This document shows, one piece after another, positions 19,838 through 28,456 of a stretch of DNA of 64,000 nt. Each line of letters begins with the position of its first letter. The first letter of the stretch is position 1. A program made the translations under genes and the position numbers. The DNA comes from Bacteroidales bacterium (GTDB lineage: Bacteria; Bacteroidota; Bacteroidia; Bacteroidales; Tenuifilaceae), in NCBI GenBank assembly GCA_013141385.1, contig JABFRB010000018.1:62001-126000 (forward strand). The letters run 5' to 3'. Under the pieces are notes generated by a model, which was not told where the DNA came from, made no database searches, and saw nothing but the letters and a program-made list of their open reading frames with translations.

Positions 19838-20155
19838 ATGGAAAAGAAAAGACTGGTTATCAGTTATAACAACTTATCCCCAGAAGTGTTGGAGCTAGTC
19901 AAGAAAAAGTACCCTTATGGTTACTTAAACAGCGTTATAAAAGTTACTAAACCAAATAATGATTTCTTTTACGCTATCACATTAGATACTGACGATACAA
20001 GTTACTTAATCAAAGTAAATGTTAAGATAGACAGCAAGCCTAAGGATGAGGACGAAGAAAAAGACTTCTTTTCGGAAAGTGATGATATTGGAACTGATGG
20101 AGATTCGTTCCCAGAAGAAAGTGAAGAACCTGCTGAGGAATATGGTGAAGATTAA
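19838..20155 (+). CDS. Small acidic conserved protein of unknown function
   Basis: A 105-residue protein. Residues 1-68 look folded (MEKKRLVISYNNLSPEVLEL, YPYGYLNSVIKV, FFYAITLDTDDTSYLIKVNV), and the last third is a nearly pure run of Asp, Glu, Ser and Pro that should be disordered. A GGGAATATATG stretch gives a reasonable ribosome site. The pattern resembles small proteins seen in many Bacteroidales genomes, but I know no function. It is convergent with the selenium operon. Confidence 0.7.
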   Translation: MEKKRLVISYNNLSPEVLELVKKKYPYGYLNSVIKVTKPNNDFFYAITLDTDDTSYLIKVNVKIDSKPKDEDEEKDFFSESDDIGTDGDSFPEESEEPAEEYGED

Positions 20156-20180
20156 GCTTTAATCGCTCTTATATTTCTTA

Positions 20181-21071
20181 CTAAAGGTCGATTTCTAGCT
20201 GAGGTCGACCTTTTCTAAATCCTACCACTTTACAACTGATAGTTTTCATGCTCTGAATTTGATCTAAATAGCTATTAGCTATTGGAACACCACATTTATT
20301 CCCACCATTGTCAAAAACAACTGCTATGTTTGAAATATTGCCCTCTAAGTCGATAAACTCTTCAATTCTAACTTTATCGAATTTATAAACTTCACCAACT
20401 GTGTACCATGGATTCTTTGGCTCAATAACTAGCTGGTTTGTAGATTCTTTGCCAATTATTTCGCATAAAATTTCATCGCCAATACCAAAGCCGTACTTCT
20501 TGAAATGCTTTAATTTTAATTTCGAGAAGTTTTTACCATCTGTAAGGATAAAATAATCATCGGAATTGTACCGTTTTATTGACTTTACAGTAAATTTTAC
20601 TTCGCGTTTCGGTTCAGGTTCAACAAACTCATCCGTTTTTGCAGTTATTTCAGAAAGTATTGGAATGCCTTTTCGTACCTGATTTACTTTAAGTGGAAAA
20701 GTTTGTTTAACCTTTACAACCTCAAGGTTACTCACCCAAACATCAATATTTTTCCCATATAAATCAGTAACTGTAACATTGAAAGGAGAATCCTCTTCCA
20801 CAAAAGTCTTTACAATTTCAAATTGATACACCTCTCCATCGTTGTAAAAAGGATGTTTTGGCTCCAAGAATACTTGCCCTGTGCAGTTTACTTTATCAAC
20901 GTGACATTCAATGATTTGGCCTAAAGCAAAATTGTATTTAACATAATAATCAGTTCGTAGGAGCATTTTTCGACCTGATTCATGCAAAAGTATAAAATGT
21001 TCTCCCTTGTCAGGAACGTCTACAATCCCTGAAATGGAAAACGAATACCATATACCCTCATCAAATTTCAT
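20181..21071 (-). CDS. Unknown protein with two repeated beta-rich modules
   Basis: A 296-residue cytosolic protein without signal peptide. It contains an internal duplication. Residues about 8-85 and about 158-232 share the same order of motifs: I-V-x-x-D-F-I-L, then Y-x-K-Y-x-F-x-x-G-x-x-I/L-x-C, then LEPKHPFYNDGEVYQF in the first and IEPKNPWYTVGEVYKF in the second. The short beta-rich modules with GQIIECHV and GDEILCEI segments look like S1/OB-type nucleic-acid-binding folds; this is inference. Its gene starts 10 bp after selD ends, on the same strand, so it is the last gene of the selenium operon. I do not recognise its family. Confidence 0.6.
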   Translation of the reverse strand: MKFDEGIWYSFSISGIVDVPDKGEHFILLHESGRKMLLRTDYYVKYNFALGQIIECHVDKVNCTGQVFLEPKHPFYNDGEVYQFEIVKTFVEEDSPFNVTVTDLYGKNIDVWVSNLEVVKVKQTFPLKVNQVRKGIPILSEITAKTDEFVEPEPKREVKFTVKSIKRYNSDDYFILTDGKNFSKLKLKHFKKYGFGIGDEILCEIIGKESTNQLVIEPKNPWYTVGEVYKFDKVRIEEFIDLEGNISNIAVVFDNGGNKCGVPIANSYLDQIQSMKTISCKVVGFRKGRPQLEIDL

Positions 21072-21080
21072 CGAAAAACT

Positions 21081-22115
21081 TCAATTTAAGACTATATTCC
21101 CCTCTCCTGCCCCAATAACCTTACCAATAACCTTTGAGTAGGAAAAACCACTTTTAATCAATGAATTAAGCACGCTATTAACCTTATTGGGTTGAACACC
21201 CATTAATAGACCACCAGAAGTTTGAGCATCGGTAAGCATCATCTTTAAGTTATAGTCACACTTACCAAAAGTAACCGAATTCTTAATATACTCAAGATTC
21301 TTAAAGGCGGCACATGGAATACATCCATTATCAACTAGTTGATAGGATTCTTGAATAACAGGAACATCATTTGCATTTATTTGGATATCAACTTTACTGG
21401 CTCTGGCCATCTTTAATGCATGGCCAAGGAGTCCAAACCCAGTTATATCGGTTGCTCCAGTCACATTATTCTCCTGCATTATTGTGGCACCCTCTTTATT
21501 TAAGGTTTTCATCCACATTAAAGCCTCATTATAAGCATTTTGACTGGCTATATTCAGTTTCTTACCAGCAATGATAATGCCAGTACCTAAAGGTTTTGTG
21601 AGGATCAACTTATCACCAGATCTTAGTCCTGCATTGGTAATCACCTTCTTAGGATGAACTCTACCAATTACAGCTAATCCAAATTTTGGTGGGTTATCAT
21701 CAATGGTATGACCACCAATAACAATCGTATTTGCCTTGGCTACCATGCTTGCAGCACCTTCGAGAATCTGGACATATGCCTCAATTGGGATAATTGCTGC
21801 AGGAAACATGGCAATATTTAAGGCTAAGAACGGTTCGCCGCCCATAGCATAAACATCACTTAAGGAGTTCGCAGCAGCAATCTCGCCAAACTCGTAAGGA
21901 TCAGAACATATCGGTGGAAAAAAATCGGTGGTGAATATTAGGGCCAACTCATCGTTAATCCGATATACTCCAGCATCATCGTGGGTATCGATATCTACCA
22001 AAATATTTGGATCCTTCACCCTTACTAGGTTTAGCAATGTTTTTTCAAGAATTGCAGCAGGTATTTTTGCAGAACATCCTCCGTTTTCAACGGTTGTAAG
22101 CAGATCAAATGACAT
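21081..22115 (-). CDS. selD: Selenide, water dikinase (selenophosphate synthase), Cys form
   Basis: Makes selenophosphate, the activated selenium donor, from selenide and ATP. Seen: the active-site loop GGCSAKI at 12-18 (Cys14 where many homologues have selenocysteine; Lys17 catalytic), the DDAGVY loop near residue 45, TTDFFPP, and the AIRS C-terminal domain with GATDITGFGLLGHA. Length 344 is normal. No in-frame TGA is needed. It lies in a tight minus-strand row behind yedF, a cysteine desulfurase and a DUF3343 gene, which points to selenium use for tRNA or a selenium cofactor rather than to selenoprotein genes in this window. Confidence 0.95.
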   Translation of the reverse strand: MSFDLLTTVENGGCSAKIPAAILEKTLLNLVRVKDPNILVDIDTHDDAGVYRINDELALIFTTDFFPPICSDPYEFGEIAAANSLSDVYAMGGEPFLALNIAMFPAAIIPIEAYVQILEGAASMVAKANTIVIGGHTIDDNPPKFGLAVIGRVHPKKVITNAGLRSGDKLILTKPLGTGIIIAGKKLNIASQNAYNEALMWMKTLNKEGATIMQENNVTGATDITGFGLLGHALKMARASKVDIQINANDVPVIQESYQLVDNGCIPCAAFKNLEYIKNSVTFGKCDYNLKMMLTDAQTSGGLLMGVQPNKVNSVLNSLIKSGFSYSKVIGKVIGAGEGNIVLN

Positions 22116-22118
22116 ATA

Positions 22119-22337
22119 CTATTTTGTGTAAAGATGATAGTTAATTTGTTTTGAATCAAGTAGTAAGCAAATCTCATTTGAATTGATTGTGCTTATCTCA
22201 ATGCACATTCCACACTCAGAGCTAATGTTTGATGGCACAGGAATAATTTGATATTCAAACCCTTTGCTTTTAATTAGTTGTTCGGATTTAATCACAACGT
22301 GAACGTTTTGGAACAGTATCAAGCAGCGATCATCCAT
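22119..22337 (-). CDS. DUF3343 family protein (putative Se/S carrier)
   Basis: A 72-residue protein ([20 protein letters not shown]...) matching the DUF3343 family by its opening [14 protein letters not shown], the central [16 protein letters not shown] with a CGMC pair of cysteines, and its operon position. The family is proposed to carry persulfide-type sulfur or selenium, and the paired Cys support this. The ATG at 22337 overlaps the stop of the upstream desulfurase gene by 8 bp, indicating translational coupling. selD follows after 3 bp. Confidence 0.82.
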   Translation of the reverse strand: MDDRCLILFQNVHVVIKSEQLIKSKGFEYQIIPVPSNISSECGMCIEISTINSNEICLLLDSKQINYHLYTK

Positions 22338-23460
22338 TGCAGGTCTTATCAATAATATCTGTAATACAATTATATAGGTGGTTTAGTTCACTGTCGGTAT
22401 GATAATTTGAGAGTGATACCCTAACTGCTCCCTGAGGATACTCTCCCAATGTTTGATATGCAATAGGTGAACAGTGTAAACCTCCACGAACCTCAATTTC
22501 ATGGGTATCGTAGAGTAACTTCGTAAAATTCGATACTGATGTTTTGAGCGGAACTATCGAAAAAACATCGGATTGACTATCTATCTTGTTGGCAATTAAC
22601 AGTTTGATTGCTTTATTTGTTTTTAAGCGATCAATTATATCCCTGAAGACAGCATGACTATAAATTGCACTAGACTGATTTTTTAATGCTCCACAAAGAC
22701 CGTATATGCCTAAAACATTCATGGTTCCTGCTTCAAAACGATCTGGATAAAATTTAGGCATCTCAAGTTTATCAGAATTAGAACCTGTTCCACCATAGAT
22801 CAAAGGCTTTACGAGTTCTGGGTTCTTGATAAATAGTCCACCAATACCTGTTGGTCCTAATAAACCCTTATGACCAGTGAATGCAAGCATATCAATGCCC
22901 CAATCATCGACCTTTACTGGCACTTTGCCTAGCGATTGGCTAGCATCTACAAGCAGAGGAACATCACCAATAGTTTGTTTTATCTCTTTAATGGGCTGGA
23001 TAAGCCCATTTACATTACTTACATGGTTGATAATTACCAAATCGATTTTCGAAAAATCAATTGTTTTCAGTTTTTCAATATCAACTAGACCATCTGAAAA
23101 ATGGGGTATTATAACATAGTCGATACCAAATTCTTGCATTAGATGCTCAATAGGTCTACCAACTGCGTTATGCTCTAGAGGCGAGATTAGAATCTTCCTG
23201 TGTTTATAGGTAAATCCTAGGATAATAGTATTTAAAGCGTATGTTGAGTTGTATGTAAATAACACGTTCGAAATCAAAGATGTACATATAACCGATGCAA
23301 CAAGTTCACGGGTCTCTTCGACCAATTGAGAGGCATTGAAAACTCGTGGGTAGGCGGCCCTACCATAGGTTCCTCCTTCACTCAAATATCTAGCAATATA
23401 TTCTCCAACCTCATGAGGTTTAGGAAAACTAGTGCTAGCGTTATCGAAGTAAAGGTTCAT
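22330..23460 (-). CDS. Cysteine desulfurase family PLP enzyme of the selenium cluster
   Basis: Class V aminotransferase fold, 376 residues. Seen: opening [23 protein letters not shown] near 172-179, PLP-binding Lys198 in [11 protein letters not shown], and catalytic Cys330 in [12 protein letters not shown]. The Arg-Gly-Gly-x-His-Cys loop is of group II (SufS/CsdA) type. Members located next to yedF, DUF3343 and selD are believed to mobilise selenium from selenocysteine, or sulfur, for selenophosphate synthesis. It starts 16 bp after yedF and overlaps the DUF3343 gene. Confidence 0.88.
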   Translation of the reverse strand: MNLYFDNASTSFPKPHEVGEYIARYLSEGGTYGRAAYPRVFNASQLVEETRELVASVICTSLISNVLFTYNSTYALNTIILGFTYKHRKILISPLEHNAVGRPIEHLMQEFGIDYVIIPHFSDGLVDIEKLKTIDFSKIDLVIINHVSNVNGLIQPIKEIKQTIGDVPLLVDASQSLGKVPVKVDDWGIDMLAFTGHKGLLGPTGIGGLFIKNPELVKPLIYGGTGSNSDKLEMPKFYPDRFEAGTMNVLGIYGLCGALKNQSSAIYSHAVFRDIIDRLKTNKAIKLLIANKIDSQSDVFSIVPLKTSVSNFTKLLYDTHEIEVRGGLHCSPIAYQTLGEYPQGAVRVSLSNYHTDSELNHLYNCITDIIDKTCNG

Positions 23461-23476
23461 TTTATCTATCTGACAG

Positions 23477-24082
23477 TTATGGCTTTACAATTATACTATT
23501 ACTAGCAAGTTTACCAGCAATATAGAGCATATTAGTAATGGTTCCAACCTCAAGGTTATCCTTTAAGCCAAAGAAATCGACACAAGTTCCACAAACTGAA
23601 ATCTTAACTCCCAGTCCTTCAATCTTTTTAAGTGATTGACCTGTATCTGAACCTTTAGTTGCAAGTGTTACACCGCTATTATAACAGATAATCTCCTGAG
23701 GTAGAGTTTCAAGTTGATCAATGGTGTTTATATAGCCTTTAAATAGTAATTTTCCCAGATCATCATCACCAGAACCCATGGAATTGGAGCTAAATACTAT
23801 TATGTAGTTACCATGATTAGTCAATGGTTTAACTTCAACTTTATTCTCCTGAATTTTTGTTTGTAACTCTTTAACAATGAATTTAATTCGATAAACAATT
23901 CCTTTCTTCGAATGCTCAAAAGTCAAACCGTTATCGTTTAGAAAGTGAGAGAGGTTATTAAAGGATGTTTCGTTATCAACCTCTACCAAGAGTTCATCCC
24001 CAATCTTACTCTCACGAATAACTTTTTTGGTCTCAATTAAAGGCATTGGACAGATAAGTCCTTTACAATCAACAATCCTCAT
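23477..24082 (-). CDS. yedF: Selenium metabolism protein YedF (TusA-like + DsrE-like)
   Basis: Two domains in 201 residues. The N-terminal TusA/SirA domain (about 1-75) has the CPMP motif with Cys11, the family's sulfur/selenium carrier residue. The C-terminal DsrE-like domain (about 88-201) has [18 protein letters not shown] and the cysteine pair in [10 protein letters not shown]. This fusion is the YedF protein found with selD in genomes that use selenium. The gene starts 18 bp after the end of pyrD and 16 bp before the desulfurase gene, so it is likely cotranscribed with both. Confidence 0.9.
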   Translation of the reverse strand: MRIVDCKGLICPMPLIETKKVIRESKIGDELLVEVDNETSFNNLSHFLNDNGLTFEHSKKGIVYRIKFIVKELQTKIQENKVEVKPLTNHGNYIIVFSSNSMGSGDDDLGKLLFKGYINTIDQLETLPQEIICYNSGVTLATKGSDTGQSLKKIEGLGVKISVCGTCVDFFGLKDNLEVGTITNMLYIAGKLASNSIIVKP

Positions 24083-24100
24083 AACTATTTGATTTATATA

Positions 24101-25138
24101 TTATTTTGTAGTTTTTATTAATGCTTTATTTATCCTTTTCACAAACATTGGACCGAAGTAGATAAATCCAGTATATATCTGGATTAGAGATGCACCAGCA
24201 TTAAGTTTTTCAATAGCATCTTCAGTTGTCATAATACCTCCTACACCAATAATAGGTAGTTTGCCTAATGTTTTTTGAGATATGTAACGAATTACCTCGG
24301 TTGAACGCTTGGTAATTGGCGCACCGCTTAGGCCGCCATTGCCAATTGCAACTACCTTATCTTTATTTGTGATTAGGTTATCGCGCGATGTAGTTGTATT
24401 AGTTGCTATAAATCCATCGATACCTGAAGCAACAGCAGTTGTAATTATCTCATCGAGTTGATCTATAGTAAGATCAGGTGAAACCTTAAGTAGAATTGGT
24501 TTGTACTTGCTACGCAGTTTGCGCTCAGTCATCAACACATCGAGAATCTGCCCTAGATGTTCACCATCCTGCAGGTGTCGAAGGTTTGCAACATTTGGAC
24601 AGCTTATATTGACTACAAGGTAGTCGACATGGTCGTATAACTCTTTGAAACAGAATAGATAGTCGTCAATGGCTTGTTCGTTAGGTGTTGCAGTGTTTTT
24701 CCCAATATTGCCACCCACTATTATATTATTCTTACGATTTTGAAGTCTCTCCTTTGCATATAGAACCCCTTTATTATTAAAGCCCATCCTATTTATAAGG
24801 GCTTTATCAGCTTTAAGTCTGAATGAACGTGGTTTGGGGTTACCTGGTTGTGGTTTAGGCGTAACGGTGCCTATTTCGATAAACGAGAAACCAAAGGCTT
24901 CAAAATTCTGGTAAACCTCTGCGTTTTTATCGAATCCTGCCGCAAAACCCACTGGGTTTTTGAATTCAAATCCAAGAACACTCCTACGAAGCAATGGATG
25001 CTCAACATTGGTGACTTTACGAATAATCCATTTGATTCCTGGTATCCGAAATCCAATTTTTATGAAAACAACTACAAGTGAATGAATTTTTTCGGGGGAG
25101 AATAGAAATAGGATTGGTCGAAGTAGTTTTTCGTACAT
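24101..25138 (-). CDS. pyrD: Dihydroorotate dehydrogenase (quinone), class 2
   Basis: Membrane-associated flavoenzyme that oxidises dihydroorotate to orotate with quinone in pyrimidine synthesis. Seen: an N-terminal amphipathic helix (MYEKLLRPILFLFSPEKIHS) characteristic of class 2, NPVGFAAGFDKNAE, the FMN-binding GGNIGKN, VNISCPNV with the catalytic Ser, and the C-terminal GVGGI and AGASLIQIYTG. With the ATG at 25138 the length is 345; an upstream ATG five codons earlier is also in frame. It lies upstream of yedF on the same strand. Confidence 0.94.
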   Translation of the reverse strand: MYEKLLRPILFLFSPEKIHSLVVVFIKIGFRIPGIKWIIRKVTNVEHPLLRRSVLGFEFKNPVGFAAGFDKNAEVYQNFEAFGFSFIEIGTVTPKPQPGNPKPRSFRLKADKALINRMGFNNKGVLYAKERLQNRKNNIIVGGNIGKNTATPNEQAIDDYLFCFKELYDHVDYLVVNISCPNVANLRHLQDGEHLGQILDVLMTERKLRSKYKPILLKVSPDLTIDQLDEIITTAVASGIDGFIATNTTTSRDNLITNKDKVVAIGNGGLSGAPITKRSTEVIRYISQKTLGKLPIIGVGGIMTTEDAIEKLNAGASLIQIYTGFIYFGPMFVKRINKALIKTTK

Positions 25139-25188
25139 AAAGAATTTTTGCAAAACTACTATAATCTAAAAAATTTACCAAACAAAAA

Positions 25189-25605
25189 TTACTTGCCCGG
25201 TACGTACTCTTTAAAGCTTTTATCCTTATAAAATATAATGATACGCTCAATGCTGCTGTCGTTTACGCTATTCTCAGCCTCTTTATGAATCGAAATATTT
25301 GGTGTATTTTCTTGAATTACAGGTGGTTTAACCTCAATTTTGATATCATTAGTTTTTTGGTCAACATCGAATAACCGTTGTTGCACCATAGTTTTATACA
25401 TTTCGCCTCTTCCCATAAGCAACCATTCAGAGCTAATCCTAGGGAATTTGTTTAGAATTTTCTGTATTAAGTCGAAACTTGGCTTATTTCTACCTGAGAG
25501 TATATGGGAAATAGCACTTCGTTGCACTCCTATTATATCAGCAAACTTAGTAGGCGTAAGGTTTTCATAGCTAATTAACTTCTGAATTCGTGCCTCCATA
25601 AACAT
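25189..25605 (-). CDS. XRE-family transcriptional regulator
   Basis: A 138-residue regulator. Residues about 8-60 are a Cro/C1-type helix-turn-helix (LTPTKFADIIGVQRSAISHILSG followed by RNKPS), with the common Bacteroidota follow-on SSEWLLMGRGEMYK. The C-terminal half is charged, low in hydrophobics and probably a flexible linker ending in a short FYKDKSFKEYVPGK segment. Start options are the ATG at 25605 or two codons later. A TACATTTG box ends only 8 bp before 25605. Two TGATACATrTGTAA repeats lie upstream and may be its operators. It precedes pyrD by 50 bp on the same strand. Confidence 0.83.
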   Translation of the reverse strand: MFMEARIQKLISYENLTPTKFADIIGVQRSAISHILSGRNKPSFDLIQKILNKFPRISSEWLLMGRGEMYKTMVQQRLFDVDQKTNDIKIEVKPPVIQENTPNISIHKEAENSVNDSSIERIIIFYKDKSFKEYVPGK

Positions 25606-25631
25606 ATTTTTTACAAATGTAATGAAAATAA

Positions 25632-25690
25632 TGATACATGTGTAATCCAAACATATTTCAATTGTAAACACATACGTGATACATATGTAA
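25632..25690 (-). promoter_or_regulatory. Operator-like repeats upstream of the XRE regulator
   Basis: Two near-identical 14-mers, TGATACATGTGTAA at 25632-25645 and TGATACATATGTAA at 25677-25690, start 45 bp apart. The second contains the perfect palindrome TACATATGTA. A third, fully palindromic copy TTACATATGTAA is at 26509-26520. The first overlaps the region just upstream of a TACATTTG box (25614-25621), consistent with autoregulation by the XRE protein; binding is inferred. Confidence 0.5.
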
Positions 25691-25699
25691 CTTAAGTGC

Positions 25700-26680
25700 T
25701 TTATGTAACCATACTGTATGAGATGTGGTTCAAGCTAAATGTATATAGGAGTTGTAATGAACCATAAATTACATAATGCATTGATATTAAAGTTTATATG
25801 TAGAATATTTCAGATTTTATGAGGATAATATCAGCATTCTTTGATTGTGATATAGTGTCTATCGTCCAATACATCTTAGGTAAGCGAACAGATTGGTCAT
25901 TTAAGGCTTAAATAAGCAATTATAAGACTCAAAATCTGATATTCTGGGTAAAAATCATTGAGATACTGATTTAAACAATGTAACATTGGAGGTTCCTGTA
26001 AAATCTAGACTAAACCTATCTGTTAAAGGAATGCTAATTGCAAGTTTAATATGGGAAAGACGAATGTTTGAAATAAGATTATATTCGTAAAAGAGTATAG
26101 GTATATGATAAAAGTTAAATTAGTACAATCCTTATTAATTACGTTATATATGGTACATCATTACCAATGGCTAATAAGGCTAAAATAGCATGGTTTCTAG
26201 GTTATAAATAACCTAGTTCTTTGCTATAGGTGCAAAATAATGGACATTTATTTTAAATAAGATATTGTGTTAAACTGTATATATCGCTGGTTATCTATTA
26301 AGTAAGTTATTAAAAACAGCATTTTGCATCTTATAAATGATAAAAAACACCTAAAACATTGAATAATAGAATCAATTAAAATATATAAATATTTGATATA
26401 TAGTATATTAAAATATATATTCAAGAATTATTGATGCATCAACTATCTTGATATGACCATTGATACAAACGTAAACTTTACGTATTAATAATAACCGAAT
26501 TAAATAGTTTACATATGTAATCGTAAGATAATTTGTATGTATCTAAATGTAAAATTGACTAATAGTTAGCCAAAATCTTATTTAGTCGTCCCTTAAGAAG
26601 TATTTATAATGTTGATAAATATTCGAATTTACCCTCAAGCTATTGCAAGAAAAGTTGCATATCCGTAATAAAACTTACAA
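25700..26680. other. Gene-poor AT-rich intergenic region
   Basis: About one kilobase without a convincing coding frame on either strand. It holds one palindromic TTACATATGTAA (26509-26520) like the sites upstream of the XRE gene, a short ACGTAAA-C-TTTACGT palindrome near 26469-26483, and long A/T runs. I see no RNA gene. It ends where the IS5-type transposase remnant begins. Confidence 0.6.
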
Positions 26681-26681
26681 A

Positions 26682-27255
26682 ATAGTCGGAAAGATTAAAA
26701 GTAACCCTCAACTCAATATTTTTGAAACACCGCTGCTATCATTCATCAACACCCGGCATGAGGTTGCGTGCTAGCCTCAGAAATAGACAGAGAATCAGTT
26801 GAGAATTATTTTTCGGGGTACTACGCCGATTTCGGTCGGCAATCAATTCCGATTCGGAAGATGGTCGGGACTGGTGCTGCTGAAGCAAATATTCAACCTT
26901 AGCGATGAGGCTCTGATCGATTGTTGGGTCGAAAACCCTTACTGGGCAGTACTTCTGCGGCGAGCATAACTATCAGAAGAGCAAGCCCATGGATCCAAGT
27001 GGGTTTGTTCACTTCCGCAAGAGAATCGACTCCGAGGGGGCTGAAAAGCTGCTGAGACTTTCCGTGAGGCTGTTCGGCACGGAAGCCTGTGAGCGAGAGG
27101 TTTTGATCGACAGCACGGTTCAGGAGAAGAACATCACCTACCCCCATGGATTCCAAACTGCACAGCAGGATTATTAAGAAAGCGGTCAGGATTGCGCAGG
27201 AATTAGGCGTAGAGCTGCGGCAGACGTACCCCGGTCTCCAAGCAGACCCTAAATA
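26682..27255 (+). pseudogene. Decayed IS5-type DDE transposase (N-terminal half, several frameshifts)
   Basis: Translating in changing frames gives a continuous IS5-type transposase N-terminus. KSNPQLNIFETPLLSFINTR and HEVA come first, then after a shift LASEIDRESVENYFSGYYADF and GRQSIPIRKMVG, then LLKQIFNLSDEALIDCWVEN with PYW. Another frame gives DPSGFVHFRKRI and EREVLIDSTVQEKNITYP, and a last one gives KLHSRIIKKAVRIAQELG with LRQTYPG. At least three frameshifts and a missing C-terminal half mean it is dead. The 400 bp from about 26,800 are clearly richer in G and C than the flanks. No terminal inverted repeats were found. It sits in the gap before the efflux operon. Confidence 0.82.
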
Positions 27256-27284
27256 ATGATGTAAACATAATTATTATAAAAGAC

Positions 27285-27316
27285 AAAGAACCTATCAATT
27301 GGATAGGCTCTTTATA
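27285..27316 (-). terminator. Terminator of the efflux operon
   Basis: A 12-bp stem, AAAGAACCTATC (27285-27296) with GATAGGCTCTTT (27302-27313), with one mismatch. On the minus strand it is followed by a T-rich stretch. It lies 23 bp after the stop of the last permease gene. Confidence 0.8.
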
Positions 27317-27338
27317 TTTAGGGTGATGAATAATAAGT

Positions 27339-28454
27339 TTATGTAGTTTTTCGGTATCTGCGTATAGCAAATGTAAGTACAATTACCGCAAGAATAGAAG
27401 TTGATATAAAGCTTTCACTTATATCGGATAGCCTAGCACCCTTGAGTAAGACCATTCGATTAACCTTCATAAAATAGTATAATGGATTGATATGGTTAAA
27501 TATTTTCGCCCAGTTTGGCATACTCTCAGTTGGTGTGAAAATACCACTCATAAGAATAAAAATAATCATGAAGAAGAAAGCAACAAACATCACCTGCTGC
27601 TGAGACGATGAGCTTGAAGATATAAGCAATCCTCCCCCTAAAGCAAGTACAAGGAAAATTCCAGCAAAGCTGAAAAGGAGCAATAGACTTCCATTAATTG
27701 GTATGTTGAAAAGGATTTTACCTACCAATAAGCCAAACGCAAGTTCAAACATGGCAATAATCCAAAATGGTATAAGTTTTCCGATAATAAACTGATAACG
27801 TTTTATAGGGGTTACATTGATTTGTTCAATTGTACCTATCTCCTTCTCTCTTACTAGATTTAAAGCGGTTAAAAACATACCTATAATGGTAACCAGTATA
27901 ACCAAGATTCCCGGAACCATAAAGTGCGAGTATTTTAATTCTGGGTTGTACCAATAACTTGTTTGGGTTGATATTGATGATGGTTTAATGAGATTCGATC
28001 CAGTTTTTTCCAACATTATATTTTGGGAATAGCTAATTAGGATTGAAGAAGTATATGCATTGGCTAAAGCAGCAGATGTTCCATTAATTGCATTCAATAG
28101 TAGTTGAACTTTAGGCCTATAAGCATTATCAAGATCTTTCTCAAATCCTTTTGGAATTACAAGTACAGCATCCGTTTTATTAGAATGAACCAACTCAACG
28201 GCTTTCTCAACTGATCGTTCTGTTGGAACAATTGAATAAAAAGGGGACGCATCGAAACGACGAATTATCTCCCGAGATCTTAAGGAATTGTCAAAATCAA
28301 CCACTGAAAGGTTGATGTTTTTCATCTCAAATGTAGCCGCATTAGCAAGGATAAGGAGTTGAACTATAGGTACCATGAATATAACAGGTAGCATAGTTTT
28401 GTTCCTAAATATTTGTAGAAACTCCTTTTGAATTATGTACAGTATTATTCTCAT
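27339..28454 (-). CDS. ABC-2 type permease (YbhR-like), efflux operon
   Basis: Integral membrane half of an ABC exporter, 371 residues. Seen: one N-terminal membrane segment (about 20-40), a large periplasmic loop (about 45-180), then five hydrophobic segments between about 180 and 365, with the ABC-2 signature region LVREKEIGTIEQINVTPIKR at about 201-220. This is the YbhS/YbhR arrangement. It is last in a row of TetR, TolC, HlyD, two ATPases and two permeases, and starts 2 bp after its paralogue ends. The two permeases probably form a heterodimer. Confidence 0.88.
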   Translation of the reverse strand: MRIILYIIQKEFLQIFRNKTMLPVIFMVPIVQLLILANAATFEMKNINLSVVDFDNSLRSREIIRRFDASPFYSIVPTERSVEKAVELVHSNKTDAVLVIPKGFEKDLDNAYRPKVQLLLNAINGTSAALANAYTSSILISYSQNIMLEKTGSNLIKPSSISTQTSYWYNPELKYSHFMVPGILVILVTIIGMFLTALNLVREKEIGTIEQINVTPIKRYQFIIGKLIPFWIIAMFELAFGLLVGKILFNIPINGSLLLLFSFAGIFLVLALGGGLLISSSSSSQQQVMFVAFFFMIIFILMSGIFTPTESMPNWAKIFNHINPLYYFMKVNRMVLLKGARLSDISESFISTSILAVIVLTFAIRRYRKTT

Positions 28455-28456
28455 AG

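Noticed and set aside
21081-22115. Possible selenocysteine codon in selD
   Set aside because: The active-site position reads as an ordinary Cys codon and no in-frame TGA is present.
26899-27156. An 85-codon minus-strand frame in the GC-rich patch
   Set aside because: It lies opposite the IS5-type transposase fragment, whose plus-strand residues are clearly recognisable.
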